DNA of 24,171 nt from UMGS1279 sp045536815. Lineage in GTDB: Bacteria; Bacillota; Clostridia; Oscillospirales; Acutalibacteraceae. This document shows positions 22,207-24,171 of this stretch, piece by piece (positions within the stretch are counted from its first letter, which is position 1; every line of letters begins with the position of its first letter). The stretch is taken from positions 1-24,171 of the forward strand of contig JAZSOH010000034.1 of assembly GCA_045536815.1 (NCBI GenBank), read 5' to 3'. The notes under the pieces were generated by a model that was not told the DNA's origin, did no database searches, and worked only from the letters and a program-made list of their open reading frames with translations. Made by a program: the position numbers and the translations under genes.

Positions 22207-22336
22207 AAAACAATGTTGTTATCCAATAAACAACCCTATAAATCACACTCGCAATTGTGCCGTAAACGATTACTGGTCCTGCGATTTTGAACATATTAGC
22301 ACCAACGCCTAAAATCCATCCCTCTGCTGCTGTCAA
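22205..22336 (-). CDS. 43-residue hydrophobic microprotein, copy 2
   Basis: The same 44-codon frame as copy 1 runs from TTG 22336: MTAAEGWILGVGANMFKIAG, then PVIVYGTIAS and VIYRVVYWITTLF. Relative to copy 1 the residue changes are I11V, I15M, A24V, G34R and I36V; all others are silent. An in-frame GTG preceded by AAACAG lies four codons upstream of the TTG and is an alternative start in this copy only. Its stop overlaps the MerR terminator. It lies antisense between two plus-strand genes. Confidence 0.6.
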   Translation of the reverse strand: MTAAEGWILGVGANMFKIAGPVIVYGTIASVIYRVVYWITTLF

Positions 22337-22389
22337 TATAGGACACACCTGTTTGTGAAGAATATTTATATTATAACGGAGCTTAAAAT

Positions 22390-23340
22390 ATGACCACAAT
22401 TCAAAAAGACCAATATGTATTTGAAGTTGATATTGAGAAAACAATAAAATATTACAAAACACACTCGCTTTGCGAATGCGACTGTTGCGAGAATTACTAT
22501 GCCCAAATCAAAGGGAAATTCCCAAAACTCGAGTCTTTTCTTGCTGAATTTGGCATAGATATAGCGAAGCCAGATGAATGTATGAGTGTTGAATTAGATA
22601 ATGAGATTCAATATATTGGAATTGATTATACTGTATGTGGTAAAGTTGTTACTATGGGACAGTATGAAATTGATATTCAAGACGATTTGTTTTTCAATCT
22701 TGTCATTACCAACGGATTTGCATCACCAAATGAACAGACAGGTGATTATTTTACAATTTCGATAAGCAGTATTTTTGAACTGCCGTGGGTATTGGATAAG
22801 CCATTTCCGCAACCAATGAAAACAAATACGATTTGGAATAATACTGTTTTAAAACGAATATTTAAACGCAAAAAACCAATCGAGAAAAATCCCAAAAAAT
22901 GCCTTGAAAATATTAAACGAAAAATATCTGAAAAAATCGGTATTTCAAACTTCATTGATCTAGGCGAAACCAGTGCTGCGTTTTCCGGCACGATGGATAA
23001 TTATGACTTATATATTTCTCTAGATACTGCAAAGAAGCGTGGTAAAGATTATCTTTACGCCTATATGGATGACCATTTTGAGTGGTACGAGTGGGATTAT
23101 GAGTCTCAAAACGAATTTGAAGATAAAATTGTTGAATATTTTTGTGAAAATATTAACCGCACGATTAAAACGATAACCGAAACCAAACGTCACAAATATG
23201 TACGAGTAACCGAATATTATCTTGATAAAGAAACGAATGAATGGGTTTTAATGTCAGATGATAAAGTATCATGGCTGATTATGCGTCCGTTTATAGAAGC
23301 TGATGATATAACGGAAGAAATCAAAGAATATCATTTGTAA
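22390..23340 (+). CDS. Unrecognised Cys-cluster protein (accessory)
   Basis: This 316-residue soluble protein is rich in acidic and aromatic residues. Near the N-terminus, LCECDCCENYY (27-37) carries C28, C30, C32 and C33, a plausible metal site, followed by FPKLESFLAEFGIDIAKPDE. This N-terminal pattern recalls uncharacterised Firmicutes proteins that occur in accessory clusters, but I cannot name a family. The second half (about 165-316) looks like a separate alpha/beta domain ending in a highly charged tail (EEIKEYHL). The general look is that of immunity-type proteins, which is inference. GGAG lies eight bases before the ATG; a TATAAC box at 22372-22377 has no good -35. It is closed by its own terminator. 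Confidence 0.65.
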   Translation: MTTIQKDQYVFEVDIEKTIKYYKTHSLCECDCCENYYAQIKGKFPKLESFLAEFGIDIAKPDECMSVELDNEIQYIGIDYTVCGKVVTMGQYEIDIQDDLFFNLVITNGFASPNEQTGDYFTISISSIFELPWVLDKPFPQPMKTNTIWNNTVLKRIFKRKKPIEKNPKKCLENIKRKISEKIGISNFIDLGETSAAFSGTMDNYDLYISLDTAKKRGKDYLYAYMDDHFEWYEWDYESQNEFEDKIVEYFCENINRTIKTITETKRHKYVRVTEYYLDKETNEWVLMSDDKVSWLIMRPFIEADDITEEIKEYHL

Positions 23341-23367
23341 AAAGGCTTGCCATTTGGCAAGCCTTTT
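23340..23367. terminator. Bidirectional terminator
   Basis: AAAAGGCTTGCC (23340-23351) pairs perfectly with GGCAAGCCTTTT (23356-23367) around ATTT. It begins on the stop codon of the preceding gene and ends three bases before the stop of microprotein copy 3. Confidence 0.88.
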
Positions 23368-23370
23368 GCG

Positions 23371-23502
23371 TTAGAAAAATGTTGTAACCCAATAGATAAT
23401 TCCATAAACAACTGATACAACAGTTCCATACACAATCACCGGGCCAGCAATTGTAAACATCTTAGCACCAACGCCTAAAATCCATCCCTCTGCTGCTGTC
23501 AA
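23371..23502 (-). CDS. 43-residue hydrophobic microprotein, copy 3
   Basis: From TTG 23502 the frame reads MTAAEGWILGVGAKMFTIAG, then PVIVYGTVVS and VVYGIIYWVTTFF. It differs from copy 2 at 10 residues, nearly all conservative (Ile/Val/Ala/Leu/Phe exchanges), and by many silent changes. The total length is exactly the same as copies 1 and 2 (132 nt with stop). The block from 11 nt before the TTG through codon 10 is identical to the other copies. It is antisense between two plus-strand genes. Confidence 0.6.
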   Translation of the reverse strand: MTAAEGWILGVGAKMFTIAGPVIVYGTVVSVVYGIIYWVTTFF

Positions 23503-23530
23503 TATAGGACACAGTAAATTGCAATAAATA

Positions 23531-23559
23531 TTTACATTAAAATGGTGGTATGGTATAAT
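23531..23559 (+). promoter_or_regulatory. Sigma-A promoter of the gene at the window end
   Basis: TTTACA (23531-23536), 17 bp, TATAAT (23554-23559); an AGGGGTG ribosome site follows before ATG 23581. Confidence 0.75.
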
Positions 23560-23580
23560 AATTTCAAAAGGGGTGAACTT

Positions 23581-24171
23581 ATGCGACGATTCACAAAAAT
23601 ATTGTTTCCTATTTTCGTTGCCCTGTTTATGTGTAGTATTGCTATAGGATTGTTGGGTCGTGCATTTTGCACTCGCAGTAATGACAACTATACATCAATT
23701 CAGTCGGAATCCTTTGTCCCCGACACAATAGAAACAGTTCTCCAAGATGGTGATTTAAAACAAATTTATGTATGCTATAATGATGCTAACTGTGTCAATG
23801 TGTATACCGAAGAAGGCAAATTTCTTTGGTGTGTAGCTACTCCGTATATGCGAAATTCCTACTTTGAGTTGCAAGATGATAAACTTATCATTTGTGACGG
23901 GGATGCTTATATTTATGACTCCCAAAACGGTTCTTTTTTGGGAATTGAAAACGAAGAAAACCTAAATTTAAATTATGACTGGGAACAAAAATACGATGAC
24001 CAATTCAAAAAAGGAAGCTTTTATTTTGACAGTTTTCAAGTATATAAAGCAAATGCAGATGGTACTTTGACTACCATCGTCAGCCGTCCTTGGTGGCATC
24101 ACATATTTGATTACTCACTCTGTCTTGGTATAGCTTTCCTTGGTGCGATTGGTATTGGCATAAGTATATTT
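23581..24171 (+). CDS. Membrane protein, truncated by the window end
   Basis: At least 197 residues are open to the window edge with no stop. An N-terminal hydrophobic segment (FPIFVALFMCSIAIGLLG, about 9-26) is a signal anchor. It is followed by an extracytoplasmic domain containing WCVATPYMRNSYFELQDDKL and repeated beta-strand-like stretches that resemble a short PQQ/beta-propeller-type blade (GKFLWCV, DAYIYDSQNG). A second helix starts at about 181 (LCLGIAFLGAIGIGISIF) near the cut. I do not recognise the family. It is the third plus-strand gene in the array that alternates with the antisense microproteins. Confidence 0.65.
   Translation, partial: MRRFTKILFPIFVALFMCSIAIGLLGRAFCTRSNDNYTSIQSESFVPDTIETVLQDGDLKQIYVCYNDANCVNVYTEEGKFLWCVATPYMRNSYFELQDDKLIICDGDAYIYDSQNGSFLGIENEENLNLNYDWEQKYDDQFKKGSFYFDSFQVYKANADGTLTTIVSRPWWHHIFDYSLCLGIAFLGAIGIGISIF

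Noticed and set aside
21920..22312. 130-codon plus-strand ORF overlapping the MerR gene 3' end and microprotein copy 2
   Set aside because: It runs out of frame through the MerR membrane region, through a strong terminator and over the conserved antisense frame; no ribosome site was noted.

Overview
This is an AT-rich chromosomal segment from a spore-forming low-GC Gram-positive bacterium. Nearly everything points to the Clostridia, probably an uncultured Oscillospirales/Ruminococcaceae-type gut organism: the Firmicutes gene order gdpP-rplI-dnaB and tilS-hpt-ftsH, an alpha/beta-type spore DNA-binding protein, SpoVAD, a YlmC/YmxH-family protein, strong AGGAGG ribosome sites, frequent TTG/GTG starts and many hairpin-plus-U terminators. 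The lineage is inference from gene content; no rRNA is present.

Region 1 (1-9868) is one long housekeeping operon. After small palindromes and a terminator-like hairpin from an upstream unit, a consensus sigma-A promoter (226-254) starts rnjA, gdpP, rplI, dnaB, tilS, hpt and ftsH. Gaps are tiny or negative and one terminator closes the unit at 9837-9867. It joins RNA decay, c-di-AMP turnover, a ribosomal protein, the replicative helicase, tRNA-Ile modification, purine salvage and membrane proteolysis. Several starts are set by the ribosome site (gdpP 2238, tilS 6029, ftsH about 7923).

Region 2 (9869-16598) holds a ylmC/ymxH-like gene and a gene-poor stretch (10207-10980) with strong dyads and a possible 14-codon minus-strand ORF. 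Next come a tyrosine recombinase, a histidine phosphatase, a convergent pair (a DEDDh exonuclease with a zinc ribbon, and typA/bipA), and a divergent gene for a chloramphenicol-acetyltransferase-fold protein that lacks the expected catalytic histidine.

Region 3 (16599-21154) begins with tRNA-Leu(CAA), immediately followed by five and a half tandem units of about 92-95 bp, each carrying a hairpin plus T-tract. A sporulation neighbourhood follows: an unrecognised conserved-looking protein, a SASP, and a lone spoVAD. Then come two small membrane proteins (one DUF6512-like) and a YtqA/YhcC-type radical SAM protein.

Region 4 (21155-24171) is accessory and the most unusual part. Three plus-strand genes (a MerR regulator with a membrane tail, an unrecognised Cys-rich protein, a truncated membrane protein) alternate with three minus-strand copies of the same 43-codon hydrophobic microprotein. 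The copies differ mainly by synonymous changes over codons 11-43. They are nucleotide-identical over about 41 nt spanning the putative TTG start. This repeated antisense microprotein array is the best candidate here for something undescribed.
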